From JBKQWK01 sp052139595 (GTDB taxonomy: Bacteria > Actinomycetota > Thermoleophilia > UBA2241): DNA of 24,363 nt. The stretch is taken from positions 1-24,363 of the forward strand of contig JBKQWK010000001.1 of NCBI GenBank assembly GCA_052139595.1, given 5' to 3'. Within the stretch, counting starts at the first letter, position 1. Each line of letters begins with the position of its first letter. The translations under genes and the position numbers were made by a program. The notes beneath the pieces were generated by a model. That model searched no databases and was not told the origin of the DNA. It worked only from the letters and a program-made list of their open reading frames with translations. Of the stretch, positions 13,980 through 22,190 are shown piece after piece.

Positions 13980-15838
13980 TTCACCGGTTTGAATGACGTC
14001 GCCAAGGCGAGGATGAAGTTGTTGGGAAGAGCGTTATCAATGGTATTCGTCACCCAGTAGGCACTGCTGCCGATCGTCCAGGCGACCATCGTCAGCTTGT
14101 CGCCGCTGAAGAAGAGACTGTAGCGGCGACCCTTGACCACCAAAGCATGCATCGGCTTCGCCAGAATGGGCGCTTTGGTCCACTGAATCTCCTGGATGTC
14201 AAAAGCCCCCTGATGAGGATCGACGCTGGCGGGAGCGGTGATGACGGCCACCACCGCCGGCACTGTCCGCCCCTTGCCGATATCGACGCGGTAGGAGCGA
14301 AACGGCATATCGCTCGAGTAGGTGAAGCCATCTGCCCACACGGTCGGTGCCAGCACCGGCATCCGCGCCTGGGCGGCAACCTGCTGCCAGGCAGCACGGT
14401 CGAAGACCGTGTTGTGCTGGAGCTGTAGAGCCGCTGGTGCCGCTGACTGCACTGGTTGGGCAGTGGCGGCAATCTGACCGCCGAACGAGGAACCGATGGT
14501 CACAGTAATGCCGTCTCCGAGCGACGACGACTGCGCGGCGACCTGAACGGTGGCTGGAGCAAAGAGATGCGCCAAGTTTTGCGCCGGCGCGGCGAGACTC
14601 GCCGGCGCGCTGACGACGCTGCTGGTATACGTGAAGCTGTCTGCGTTACCGCCCGAGGCAGCCTGGTAGCCAAGTGCGACGAGCTGGCTGGCGACGCTCG
14701 TGCTTTCACCGGCTTTGCCGCTGCCGTTCAGCACTCGCACGGAAAACGCGGGCGCGGTGGCGGTCACGGTCGACGGCGTCACTTTCGCCGGCGGCTTGAC
14801 CGGGTTGAGAAACTGGGCGACGGCAGTCTGGACCTGCTGCTGGGACGGGACGACAACCGACTGGCCGGCGATCATCGGTGTCGCACCCTCGATGTGGGTC
14901 TGATAAATGTGCGAGGTGTTGAGCTGTACCACCAGGCTCGCGAACGAGACCAGCTGACGCAGGGACGAGATGTCGCTCAGCGTGTACTTGGTGACCGTCG
15001 TCAGGAGTTTCGGCAGCTTGGTCCAGTCAGACCAGCGCCGCGACTGGCCCTGCAATTCACGCAAGAAGAGCTGCTGGCGCTGCATGCGGCCAAAATCAGC
15101 ATACTGATCGTGGCGAAAGCGCACGAAGTGCAGCGCATTGTCACTTTGCAGCAACTGATAGCCCGGCAGAATGGAAACGGGGTGGGCAGCGCTGCTGGAC
15201 GCATCGTAGTAGTGACGATCGACCTGCAGGTAGACGCCACCGAGAATCTTGACGATGTCCCAGAAGCCGTTGAAGTCGGCGCGGACGAAGTGATTGATCG
15301 GCAGGCCGACGGCGCGACTGATGGTCTGGACCGCCAAGGCCGGCCCGCCGTAGGCGTAGGCGGCATTGATCTTGCTCATGCCGACTCCTGGCACATCGAC
15401 CCACCAGTCGCGGGGAATCGAAAGCATCGAAATGCTCTTCGTCTTGGGGTCAAGGCGCACGAGGATCTGGCTGTCGGATCGACCGGGATCGCCAGATGCG
15501 GAGTGGTCGGCACCAATAAAGAGGATGTTGACCGCTTCTCCAGGCAGTGGCGGCGTCAGCTGCTTGGCCGCTTTGCTCACGGCGACGGGGTCTTTGGACT
15601 GCACCGTCGCCACCGTGCTCCGGAGCCAGCCGACAGCAATCCCAGCCGTAACGCTGATGACCGCCAGAATGGCGAGCGCGATGATCTTCAGGAGCTTGGG
15701 CCAAAGGCCGCCGGCGGCTGGCGCTGCGGCCAGCGGTGGTCCGGCGGCCCGCCGCGCCGCCGCTGGCCGCAGCGACTGCCGGCGCTTACGTCGCGGCGCC
15801 GGAGCGCCGTTGTTCGTGTAGACGTTGTAGTCGGTCAC
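13976..15838 (-). CDS. LytR-CpsA-Psr (LCP) family wall-polymer ligase
   Basis: LCP enzymes move polyprenyl-linked glycopolymers onto peptidoglycan outside the membrane. A basic cytoplasmic N-terminus (RRKRR) is followed by one membrane helix (48-70). The LCP domain (100-300) has GRSDSQILVRLDPKT, the active-site IPRDWWVDVPG (142-151), KINAAYAYGGPALAVQTI, and VRFRHDQYADFGRMQRQQ (239-256), with the phosphate-binding arginines all intact. A LytR_C domain (365-450) starts at FSVRVLNGSGKAGE. The last 140 residues (about 475-620) form a further domain ending in YSLFFSGDKLTMVAWTIGSSAYWV; this is not standard for LCP proteins and recalls the DUF4367 type, though only loosely. I chose GTG 15838 (GAGG three bases before it) because the upstream frame to a TTG at 15922 runs through a non-conserved stretch next to the murA hairpin. 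620 residues. It is coupled to the degenerate LCP gene. Confidence 0.92.
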   Translation of the reverse strand: MTDYNVYTNNGAPAPRRKRRQSLRPAAARRAAGPPLAAAPAAGGLWPKLLKIIALAILAVISVTAGIAVGWLRSTVATVQSKDPVAVSKAAKQLTPPLPGEAVNILFIGADHSASGDPGRSDSQILVRLDPKTKSISMLSIPRDWWVDVPGVGMSKINAAYAYGGPALAVQTISRAVGLPINHFVRADFNGFWDIVKILGGVYLQVDRHYYDASSSAAHPVSILPGYQLLQSDNALHFVRFRHDQYADFGRMQRQQLFLRELQGQSRRWSDWTKLPKLLTTVTKYTLSDISSLRQLVSFASLVVQLNTSHIYQTHIEGATPMIAGQSVVVPSQQQVQTAVAQFLNPVKPPAKVTPSTVTATAPAFSVRVLNGSGKAGESTSVASQLVALGYQAASGGNADSFTYTSSVVSAPASLAAPAQNLAHLFAPATVQVAAQSSSLGDGITVTIGSSFGGQIAATAQPVQSAAPAALQLQHNTVFDRAAWQQVAAQARMPVLAPTVWADGFTYSSDMPFRSYRVDIGKGRTVPAVVAVITAPASVDPHQGAFDIQEIQWTKAPILAKPMHALVVKGRRYSLFFSGDKLTMVAWTIGSSAYWVTNTIDNALPNNFILALATSFKPVK

Positions 15839-15925
15839 GTGCCTCAGTTCAGGAGCAGTTACCCAGAGTCGACGGGCGCCAGAGCGCCAGCACAACCCCG
15901 GCGCAACCGCGTGTAGGCGCAATCA

Positions 15926-15947
15926 CGGCGCCGTCTTCACGGCGCCG
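15926..15947 (-). terminator. Perfect hairpin spanning the murA stop codon
   Basis: Nine-base arms CGGCGCCGT and ACGGCGCCG (15926-15934 and 15939-15947) pair perfectly around a four-base loop. The TGA of murA lies within the loop and the arm beside it. No T-run follows, so a Rho-independent terminator is not certain; it may dampen read-through from murA into the LCP genes. Confidence 0.4.
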
Positions 15948-17271
15948 CACCTGCGCCAACGCCCAGTTCGGGAGTACACGCATCGATTAGCGAACTCCCA
16001 TCGCTCGTGCGCTCCAGGTGTGCTCCCAGAGCCGTGAGCTTGCCGGTCAGGTCTTCATAGCCGCGATCAATATGATGAACCGCACGAATCTCCGTACAGC
16101 CCTCGGCGACCAAGCCGGCGATGACCAACGCAGCCCCGCCGCGCAGATCGGGCGCCTCGACCACGCTGCCGCTCAGCGCCCGCGGCCCGGCGACGACGGC
16201 GTGGTGGCCGCTGGTGCTGATGCCGGCGCCCAGACGATTGAGTTCGTCAACAACAACGAAGCGATTCTCAAAAACGTTCTCGGTCACGATCGACGTGCCC
16301 TCGGCGAGCGTCAAGAGCACCATCACCTGTGCCTGCAGATCGGTGGCAAAGCCGGGATGAGGCAAGGTCGAGATATCAACCGGTCGCAACGGCATCGTGC
16401 GACGGGCGCGGATGGAAAGAGCCCCTTCGTCGATCGTCACACCGGCTGCCCGCAGTTTGTGCAGAAACAATTCCAGATGGGCCGGCGCCAAGCCATGCAC
16501 CGTCACGTCGCCGCCGGTGGCGGCACCGGCGATGAGGTACGTACCGGCTTCGATACGGTCGGCAATCACCTCGTGTTCAGTCCCGTGCAGCTTGTGCCCA
16601 CCGTCAATGCTGATCGAACTGCTGCCGGCTCCCTCAATGACGGCACCCATGCCGCTGAGAAAGGCGCACAGATCGACGATCTCAGGCTCGCGCGCGGCGT
16701 TTTCAATCACCGTCACTCCGTCTGCCGCCGTCGCTGCCATGAGCAGATTCTCGGTGGCGCCCACGCTCGGGTAATCGAGCGCGACAACGCCGCCCGTAAG
16801 CTGCGAACAGCCGACCTTGATGAAGCCGTGGTCTATCTCGATCTGCGCCCCCAGCTTCTCGAGACCGCGGAGGTGAAAGTCGATGCGCCGCGGACCGATA
16901 TTGCAACCACCAGGCATGGCGATGGTTGCCCGTCCGAGACGCGCGACCATCGGTCCCATGACGATGATACTGGCGCGCATGCGGCGCACGAGCTCGTAAG
17001 GAGCGCAGTCATTGAGATCGACGCCGGGCTCGATGGTGAGCACATCACCGGCGAACTCGACCGTCGCACCGAGAGCGCGCAGCATCTCGATCATGGTGAA
17101 CACATCAGTGATCCGCGGCACTCGCTTGATGACCGTCTGTTCAGGTGCCAGGAGACTGGCTGCCATCAGCTTCAGGGCCGAGTTCTTGGCCCCCGCCAGA
17201 ATGATTTCACCACGCAGCACCCGCCCACCGTAGACAAGCAGCCGCTCGTCGTTCACATAAGCTGCGTCCAT
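15937..17271 (-). CDS. murA: UDP-N-acetylglucosamine 1-carboxyvinyltransferase
   Basis: MurA transfers enolpyruvate from phosphoenolpyruvate to UDP-N-acetylglucosamine, the first committed step of peptidoglycan synthesis and the target of fosfomycin. The substrate-binding GAKNSALKLMAASLL (Lys29, Asn30), the active-site loop MPGGCNIGPRRIDFHL with cysteine (Cys123), DYPSVGATENLLMAA and HPGFATDLQAQ are present. The loop has Cys, not the Asp found in naturally fosfomycin-resistant actinobacteria such as mycobacteria, so sensitivity is expected from this residue alone. The protein is 444 residues, with a slightly longer C-terminal tail (after ERTSDGS) than the usual 417-430. The ATG at 17271 is chosen because TATACT ends six bases before it; an in-frame ATG at 17292 lies upstream of that box. 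The place just after atpC is common in actinobacteria. Confidence 0.96.
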   Translation of the reverse strand: MDAAYVNDERLLVYGGRVLRGEIILAGAKNSALKLMAASLLAPEQTVIKRVPRITDVFTMIEMLRALGATVEFAGDVLTIEPGVDLNDCAPYELVRRMRASIIVMGPMVARLGRATIAMPGGCNIGPRRIDFHLRGLEKLGAQIEIDHGFIKVGCSQLTGGVVALDYPSVGATENLLMAATAADGVTVIENAAREPEIVDLCAFLSGMGAVIEGAGSSSISIDGGHKLHGTEHEVIADRIEAGTYLIAGAATGGDVTVHGLAPAHLELFLHKLRAAGVTIDEGALSIRARRTMPLRPVDISTLPHPGFATDLQAQVMVLLTLAEGTSIVTENVFENRFVVVDELNRLGAGISTSGHHAVVAGPRALSGSVVEAPDLRGGAALVIAGLVAEGCTEIRAVHHIDRGYEDLTGKLTALGAHLERTSDGSSLIDACTPELGVGAGAAP

Positions 17272-17277
17272 GACGTC

Positions 17278-17283
17278 AGTATA
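17278..17283 (-). promoter_or_regulatory. TATACT -10 box giving a probable leaderless murA mRNA
   Basis: TATACT on the minus strand ends six bases before ATG 17271, so transcription would begin at or next to the A of the start codon. No Shine-Dalgarno site lies before the ATG. The shared sequence TATACTG, with a G-run at -5 to -7 relative to the box, also appears before the O-antigen-ligase-like gene. No -35 consensus is visible. Confidence 0.6.
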
Positions 17284-17285
17284 CG

Positions 17286-17307
17286 CGCCCATGAGCCGCC
17301 GTGGGCG
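17286..17307 (-). terminator. Small hairpin between atpC and the murA promoter
   Basis: On the minus strand CGCCCA (17307-17302) and TGGGCG (17291-17286) can pair over six bases with a ten-base loop, starting two bases after the atpC stop. It has no T-run. It could weakly separate the ATP synthase transcript from murA; its overlap with the -35 region of the murA promoter is also notable. Confidence 0.25.
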
Positions 17308-17309
17308 GG

Positions 17310-17738
17310 TCAGCGATTGACAGCAACGCGTAGACGATTAACGGCTCGCCTGAGAGCCTGTTCGGCACGGTAGAAGTCGATTTCGGCTTTAGCAGCAGGA
17401 TCGCTGCGCAGACGAAGCCGCTCCTCGGCCCGTGCTTCGGCCGCCCGCGCCCGCTCGACGTCAATGGCGCCCGCCACCTCCGCTTGGTCAACAACCACAA
17501 GCACGCGGTCAAAGAGCACCTGAGCATAGCCGATGCCGCTGGCAATATGCTCGACCTGGCCGTCGGCAAGCTTAAGACGGGTCTCACCGACGGCAAGCAG
17601 CGTCACCAGCGGTTCGTGACGGCGCAGGATCCCCAGCTCGCCCTCGACGCCGGCGAGCACAACCATCTCGGCATCGCCGCTGTAGACCTCGCCGTCGGGC
17701 GTCACGACCTCGACCTGCATCGACTGCTTCTCAGACAT
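17310..17738 (-). CDS. atpC: ATP synthase epsilon subunit
   Basis: Part of the central stalk of F1, where it couples rotor to catalytic head and can inhibit ATP hydrolysis. 142 residues: an N-terminal beta-sandwich (MQVEVVTPDGEVYSGDAEMVVLAGVEGELGILRRHEPLV is the typical opening, given here in part) and a C-terminal helical hairpin from about residue 90, rich in Ala, Arg and Glu (VERARAAEARAEERLRLR). Both C-terminal helices are present, so the inhibitory form of the subunit is possible. The ATG at 17738 lies nine bases after the atpD stop with no separate ribosome-binding site, so translation probably depends on atpD. It is the last gene of the operon. Confidence 0.96.
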   Translation of the reverse strand: MSEKQSMQVEVVTPDGEVYSGDAEMVVLAGVEGELGILRRHEPLVTLLAVGETRLKLADGQVEHIASGIGYAQVLFDRVLVVVDQAEVAGAIDVERARAAEARAEERLRLRSDPAAKAEIDFYRAEQALRRAVNRLRVAVNR

Positions 17739-17747
17739 CGGCGACCG

Positions 17748-19169
17748 TCACGATGCCGCCTCTTTACCCGCCATCACCTGCGCGCGCTGTACTGCCTCAT
17801 CAATGCCGCCGACCATGAGAAACGCCTGTTCGGGAAGATGATCGCACTGGCCGGCGAGAATGTCTTTGAAGCCGCGGATCGTCTCACTCAAGGTGACGTA
17901 CGTGCCGGGCGTGCCGGTGAACTGTTCGGCGACGTTGAACGGCTGCGAGAGAAAACGCTCCAGACGCCGGGCGCGCTGCACGATCACCTTGTCTTCATCG
18001 CTGAGTTCGTCCATGCCGAGAATGGCGATGATGTCTTGCAGCTCCGTGTAACGTTGCAGAATCTCCTGCACGCGTGTGGCGACCGTGTAGTGTTCGTCGC
18101 CGACGGCGTCGCGGGTGAGAATGCGCGAGGTGCTGTCGAGCGGGTCGACGGCCGGGTAAATACCCTTCTCGACGATCGCCCGTGATAGCACCGTGGTGGC
18201 ATCGAGGTGAGCAAAGGTCGCCGCCGGGGCGGGGTCGGTGAGATCGTCGGCGGGCACGTAGATCGCCTGCACCGACGTGACCGAGCCACGCTTCGTTGAG
18301 GTGATGCGCTCCTGCAGCTCGCCCATCTCGTTGGCCAGCGTCGGCTGGTAACCAACGGCGCTCGGCATGCGTCCGAGCAGCGCCGAGACCTCGGAACCGG
18401 CCTGCACAAAGCGGAAGATGTTGTCGATGAACAGAAGCACATCCTGGCCGCCGACTTCGCGAAAGTACTCGGCCAGCGTGAGCCCGGCGAGGCCGACCCG
18501 CAGGCGAGCGCCAGGCGGCTCGTTCATCTGGCCGTAGACGAGCGCGGTTTTATCGATGACGCCCGACGCCTTCATGTCGAGCCAGAGATCGTTGCCTTCA
18601 CGCGTGCGTTCGCCGACGCCGCAGAAGACCGAGAGGCCACCGTGCTGCGTCGCGATGTTGTGAATGAGCTCCTGAACGAGCACCGTCTTACCCACGCCGG
18701 CACCGCCGAAGAGGCCGATCTTGCCACCCTTTACGTAGGGAGCGAGCAGGTCAACGACTTTGATACCGGTCTCGAAGATCTCGTCGGACGGGTCGAGTGA
18801 CTCAAAACTGGGTGCCGGCCGATGAATCTGCCAGCGCTCGACATCATCGCCAAGCTCGGCCCCCTGATCGATCGTCTTGCCCATGACGTTGATCAGACGG
18901 CCGAGGGTCTGCTTACCCACCGGCATCATCATCGGTTCGCCGGTATCGGTAACTTCGACACCTCGCGCCAGACCGTCGGTGCTGTCCATGGCGACGGCGC
19001 GTACTTTATGGTCGCCGAGATGCTGCTGCACCTCGGCGACCAGCGATATCACCTGACCATCGCCCTTGTCGAGGGGAATGGTGAGCGCGTTGTAAATAGC
19101 AGGCATCTCGTCCGAAAAGTGAACGTCGACCACTGGGCCGATCACCTGCACTATCGTTCCCTTGTTCAT
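17748..19169 (-). CDS. atpD: ATP synthase beta subunit (catalytic)
   Basis: The catalytic subunit of F1. The P-loop GGAGVGKT lies at residues 155-162, followed by GVGERTREGNDLWLDMKASG, YGQMNEPPGARLRVGLAGLT, LLFIDNIFRFVQAGSEVSALLGRMPSAVGYQPTL (cited in part) and PAPAATFAHLDATTVLSR, all conserved. 473 residues is the normal length. The ATG at 19169 has GGAG (19179-19182) nine bases upstream. The beta subunit needs three copies per complex, and an independent ribosome-binding site fits that. The 45-base gap after atpG holds only this site. Confidence 0.99.
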   Translation of the reverse strand: MNKGTIVQVIGPVVDVHFSDEMPAIYNALTIPLDKGDGQVISLVAEVQQHLGDHKVRAVAMDSTDGLARGVEVTDTGEPMMMPVGKQTLGRLINVMGKTIDQGAELGDDVERWQIHRPAPSFESLDPSDEIFETGIKVVDLLAPYVKGGKIGLFGGAGVGKTVLVQELIHNIATQHGGLSVFCGVGERTREGNDLWLDMKASGVIDKTALVYGQMNEPPGARLRVGLAGLTLAEYFREVGGQDVLLFIDNIFRFVQAGSEVSALLGRMPSAVGYQPTLANEMGELQERITSTKRGSVTSVQAIYVPADDLTDPAPAATFAHLDATTVLSRAIVEKGIYPAVDPLDSTSRILTRDAVGDEHYTVATRVQEILQRYTELQDIIAILGMDELSDEDKVIVQRARRLERFLSQPFNVAEQFTGTPGTYVTLSETIRGFKDILAGQCDHLPEQAFLMVGGIDEAVQRAQVMAGKEAAS

Positions 19170-19214
19170 TTTCAGCTTCTCCGCGTATCGTCGGTTGTGC
19201 GCGCCGGCCTGGCG

Positions 19215-20093
19215 TTACCCGAGCGCATCGGCACCCGCCACCACCTCGAGAATCTCCTGCGTGATCGCAGCCTGACGAGCCCGGTTAAGAGCCAGCGTGT
19301 ACGAGCCGATCATCTCTTCGGCGTTGTCGCTGGCGCTACGCATGGCGGTCATGCGAGCACCCTGTTCGCTGGCACTCGACTCGAGCAAGGCCCTGTAGAT
19401 GGCGATTTCAATGTAGGCCGGCAAAATACCGGCAAAGATCGCCGCCGCGTCAGGCTCGTAGAGGTAACTTACTGGTGAACGCCGCTGGTCTGCGCGCGAA
19501 ACATCTTCGCGTGCAATCGGCAGTAGCGTGACATCCATCACGGTCTGCTCGAGCGGCGACTTGAAATGGTTGTAGATCAGGTGAACCTTGTCGACCTGCT
19601 CGTGTGCGTACAGATCGGCAACCACGTGCGCGATATCCTGCGCATCGGTATAGACCGGATGATCGCTCTTGCCCTGCCAAGTGCGCTCGAGGTCGAGGCC
19701 GCGAAAGCGCAGGGTTGAGATGCCCTTCTTGCCGACGACAAACCAGCGTGTGCCCATACCGTGAGCATGCAGCTCGCGGTCGACGTCCAGCCCACGACGA
19801 ATGACGTTGGCATTGAAGGCGCCGGCGAAACCACGATCGCCCGTCATGACGACGAGGGCCTGCGTCGTCTCCTTCTCGTGCTCACGCAGGAGCGGGAACT
19901 GGTTACCACCGTCGGCATAGGTGGCCAGGTCCATCATCATCTCGACCATATCGATCGCGTACGGGCGCAGCGCCTCGATACGCGCCTGCGCCCGGCGCAG
20001 TTTTGCGGCCGCAACCATCTCCATCGCCTTGGTGATCTTACGTGTACTCTGAACCGAGGCGATGCGGCGGCGGATGTCCTGCAGACTGGCCAT
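19215..20093 (-). CDS. atpG: ATP synthase gamma subunit
   Basis: The rotating shaft of F1. The N-terminal coiled-coil helix MASLQDIRRRIASVQSTRKI (and TKAMEMVAAAKLRRAQ after it) and the C-terminal helix ending ASDNAEEMIGSYTLALNRAR then QAAITQEILEVVAGADAL are the two family signatures. The Rossmann-like middle part contains VVMTGDRGFAGAFNANV. 292 residues. The ATG at 20093 is chosen because it opens the conserved helix and lies one base after the atpA stop; the frame is open for another 39 codons upstream, but that stretch runs inside atpA in a different frame and has no gamma character. Confidence 0.98.
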   Translation of the reverse strand: MASLQDIRRRIASVQSTRKITKAMEMVAAAKLRRAQARIEALRPYAIDMVEMMMDLATYADGGNQFPLLREHEKETTQALVVMTGDRGFAGAFNANVIRRGLDVDRELHAHGMGTRWFVVGKKGISTLRFRGLDLERTWQGKSDHPVYTDAQDIAHVVADLYAHEQVDKVHLIYNHFKSPLEQTVMDVTLLPIAREDVSRADQRRSPVSYLYEPDAAAIFAGILPAYIEIAIYRALLESSASEQGARMTAMRSASDNAEEMIGSYTLALNRARQAAITQEILEVVAGADALG

Positions 20094-20094
20094 C

Positions 20095-21636
20095 CTAGAC
20101 CGTGATACCCGGCGTCTCCACAGACCCCGCCCCGGCGAACGTCTTGTGATAGTCGTAAATCGCGGCGCGCAGATCGCCTTCGAGATCTTCCGAAAGCGCC
20201 TTCTCTTCACGAATCAGGCGCAGCACCTCGGCGTACTGTGAACGCAAGTGCTCGCGCAGGCCGTGCAGAAACTCACCCACCTTCTCGACCGCGATGTCGT
20301 CGAGAAACCCTTGCCCGGCGGCGAACAGGGTGGCAACCTGCTCTTCGACCGGCATCGGCGCAAACTGCGGCTGCTTGAGCGCCTCGACCGTACGCGCGCC
20401 GCGCGCCAGCGTCTTCTGCGTCTGCTCATCCAGGTCGCTGCCGAACTGGGTGAACGCTTCGAGTTCACGAAACTGCGCCAGTTCGATGCGCAGACGACCG
20501 GCGACCTGCTTCATCGCCTTGATCTGGGCATTGCCGCCGACGCGTGACACCGAGGTGCCGACGTTGATCGCCGGTCGCACGCCCGAGTAGAAGAGGTCAC
20601 TCTGCAAAAAGATCTGGCCGTCGGTGATGCTGATGACGTTGGTCGGGATGTAAGCAGACAGGTCGCCGGCCTGCGTCTCGATCACCGGCAGAGCCGTGAG
20701 TGAACCGCCACCCAGCTCGTCGCTGAGTTTCACGGCCCGCTCCAGCAGACGTGAGTGCAGGTAGAAAACGTCGCCGGGAAACGCTTCGCGGCCCGGCGGG
20801 CGACGCAACAGCAGCGACATCTGACGGTAGGCATCGGCCTGCTTGGAGAGGTCGTCGTAGAAACAGACGGCATGCCGACCGCTGTAGAGGAAGTATTCAC
20901 CCATGGCGGCGCCGGTATAGGGAGCCAGGAATTTAAGCGGCGCCGAGGCCGCAGCCGTCGCGGCAACGATGATCGTGTACTCCATCGCACCGTGTTCTTC
21001 AAGCTTCTGCACGACCTGCATGACCGTCGACGCCTTCTGGCCGATGGCGACGTAGATACAGATCACACCTTGACCGCGCTGGTTGATGATCGTATCGACA
21101 ATAATCGCCGTTTTGCCGGTCTGACGATCGCCGATGATCAGTTCGCGCTGGCCACGGCCAATTGGAATCATTGCGTCGATGGCCACGATGCCGGTCTGTA
21201 ACGGCTCCTTGACCGGCTGGCGCTCGACGACGCCCGGTGCCTTGAACTCGACCGGCCGATACGCGCTGGCTTCGATCGCCCCCTTGTCGTCGAGCGGCTC
21301 GCCCAGCGAATTGACCACGCGGCCAACGAGCGCCTCGCCGACCGGCACCTGTAGCACTTTGCCGGTGCGCTTGACGAGGTCGCCCTCCTTGATGAGCACA
21401 TCTTCGCCGAGAAGCACACAGCCGACGTTGTCTTCTTCCAGGTTGAGCGCCAGACCCGTCACCCCATGGGGCAACTCGAGCATCTCCTGGGACAGACAGT
21501 TCTTCAGGCCGTAGATGCGGGCGATCCCGTCACCAACCTCCAGGACGGTGCCAACCTCGTCGACCTCCACCTCAGCCTGGTAGTTTTCAATCTGAGATTT
21601 AAGGACCGAGGTGATTTCTTCTGGACGAAGCTTCAC
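20095..21636 (-). CDS. atpA: ATP synthase alpha subunit
   Basis: The non-catalytic nucleotide-binding subunit of F1. The P-loop GDRQTGKT stands at residues 169-176, and VNSLGEPLDDKGAI, YDDLSKQADAYRQMSLLLRRPPGREAFPGDVFYLHSRLLERA (cited in part), and the arginine-finger region SDLFYSGVRPAINVGTSVSRVGG are conserved. 513 residues is typical. GTG at 21636 overlaps the atpH stop (GTGA), with a G-rich stretch (GAGGGGTGG) just upstream. The N-terminal segment MKLRPEEITSVLKSQIENYQ is the part that binds the delta subunit. Confidence 0.99.
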   Translation of the reverse strand: MKLRPEEITSVLKSQIENYQAEVEVDEVGTVLEVGDGIARIYGLKNCLSQEMLELPHGVTGLALNLEEDNVGCVLLGEDVLIKEGDLVKRTGKVLQVPVGEALVGRVVNSLGEPLDDKGAIEASAYRPVEFKAPGVVERQPVKEPLQTGIVAIDAMIPIGRGQRELIIGDRQTGKTAIIVDTIINQRGQGVICIYVAIGQKASTVMQVVQKLEEHGAMEYTIIVAATAAASAPLKFLAPYTGAAMGEYFLYSGRHAVCFYDDLSKQADAYRQMSLLLRRPPGREAFPGDVFYLHSRLLERAVKLSDELGGGSLTALPVIETQAGDLSAYIPTNVISITDGQIFLQSDLFYSGVRPAINVGTSVSRVGGNAQIKAMKQVAGRLRIELAQFRELEAFTQFGSDLDEQTQKTLARGARTVEALKQPQFAPMPVEEQVATLFAAGQGFLDDIAVEKVGEFLHGLREHLRSQYAEVLRLIREEKALSEDLEGDLRAAIYDYHKTFAGAGSVETPGITV

Positions 21637-22190
21637 TGCTCGCCACCCCTCACTTCTGCCGTAATCAAACGTTGTCTGAGCTGGCCAACGTGCGCGCGCA
21701 GGCTGCTGTCGACGATCGTATCGTCGAGACGCAACACCAGACCTCCGAGAACTGCCGCGTCGACGCGCTTGATGAGCTGGACCTTCTTGCCGGTGGAGCC
21801 TTCAACCCGCGCGACGATCTCACGTTCAAGATCGGCATCGAGCGCGACCGCCGACGTAACCTCAAGCGCCAGCGTGCGGGCCTGTTGCGCGGCGAGCACC
21901 TCGTAGGCTGACTGCACGGCGGCAAGCAGACTGATGCGATGCTTGTCGATCAGAAGCTGCAACGCGTTGCTCAGTAGCTTGTCAGCACCTTCGGTGAGAC
22001 TCACGAGCACGCGCCGCTTCGCCGCGGCTTCGATGCGTGGACTGCTCAGCACGCTCTTCAGCGGCCCGGATGCAGCCAGAGCGGCGGCAAGCTCGCTCAG
22101 TTGAGCGCGTACCCGCACCACCGCGCCGGCTTCGCTGGCGGCGGCGAAGAGAGCCGCCGCATATACACGCGCAATCTGCTCGTCGCTCAA
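21633..22190 (-). CDS. atpH: ATP synthase delta subunit
   Basis: Delta joins F1 to the peripheral stalk. The N-terminal six-helix domain begins EQIARVYAAALFAAASEAGA, the common ARxYAxALFxxA pattern, and the C-terminal part has VTSAVALDADLEREIVARVE and GGLVLRLDDTIVDSSLRAHV followed by GQLRQRL, the family hallmark. 185 residues is standard. The start is TTG at 22190, which forms a TTGA overlap with the atpF stop; no ATG or GTG fits before the conserved N-terminus. A TTG start may lower its output, in line with one copy per complex. Unlike mycobacteria, there is no b-delta fusion. Confidence 0.96.
   Translation of the reverse strand: MSDEQIARVYAAALFAAASEAGAVVRVRAQLSELAAALAASGPLKSVLSSPRIEAAAKRRVLVSLTEGADKLLSNALQLLIDKHRISLLAAVQSAYEVLAAQQARTLALEVTSAVALDADLEREIVARVEGSTGKKVQLIKRVDAAVLGGLVLRLDDTIVDSSLRAHVGQLRQRLITAEVRGGEQ

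Noticed and set aside
14456..17373. Long plus-strand frames opposite the LCP gene (14456-15916) and murA (16018-17373).
   Set aside because: Low-complexity Arg/His/Asp-rich products that mirror well-supported genes; no ribosome-binding site or family match seen.
20094..20210. Upstream extension of atpG by 39 codons.
   Set aside because: It runs inside atpA in another frame, while the conserved gamma helix begins exactly at ATG 20093, one base after the atpA stop.
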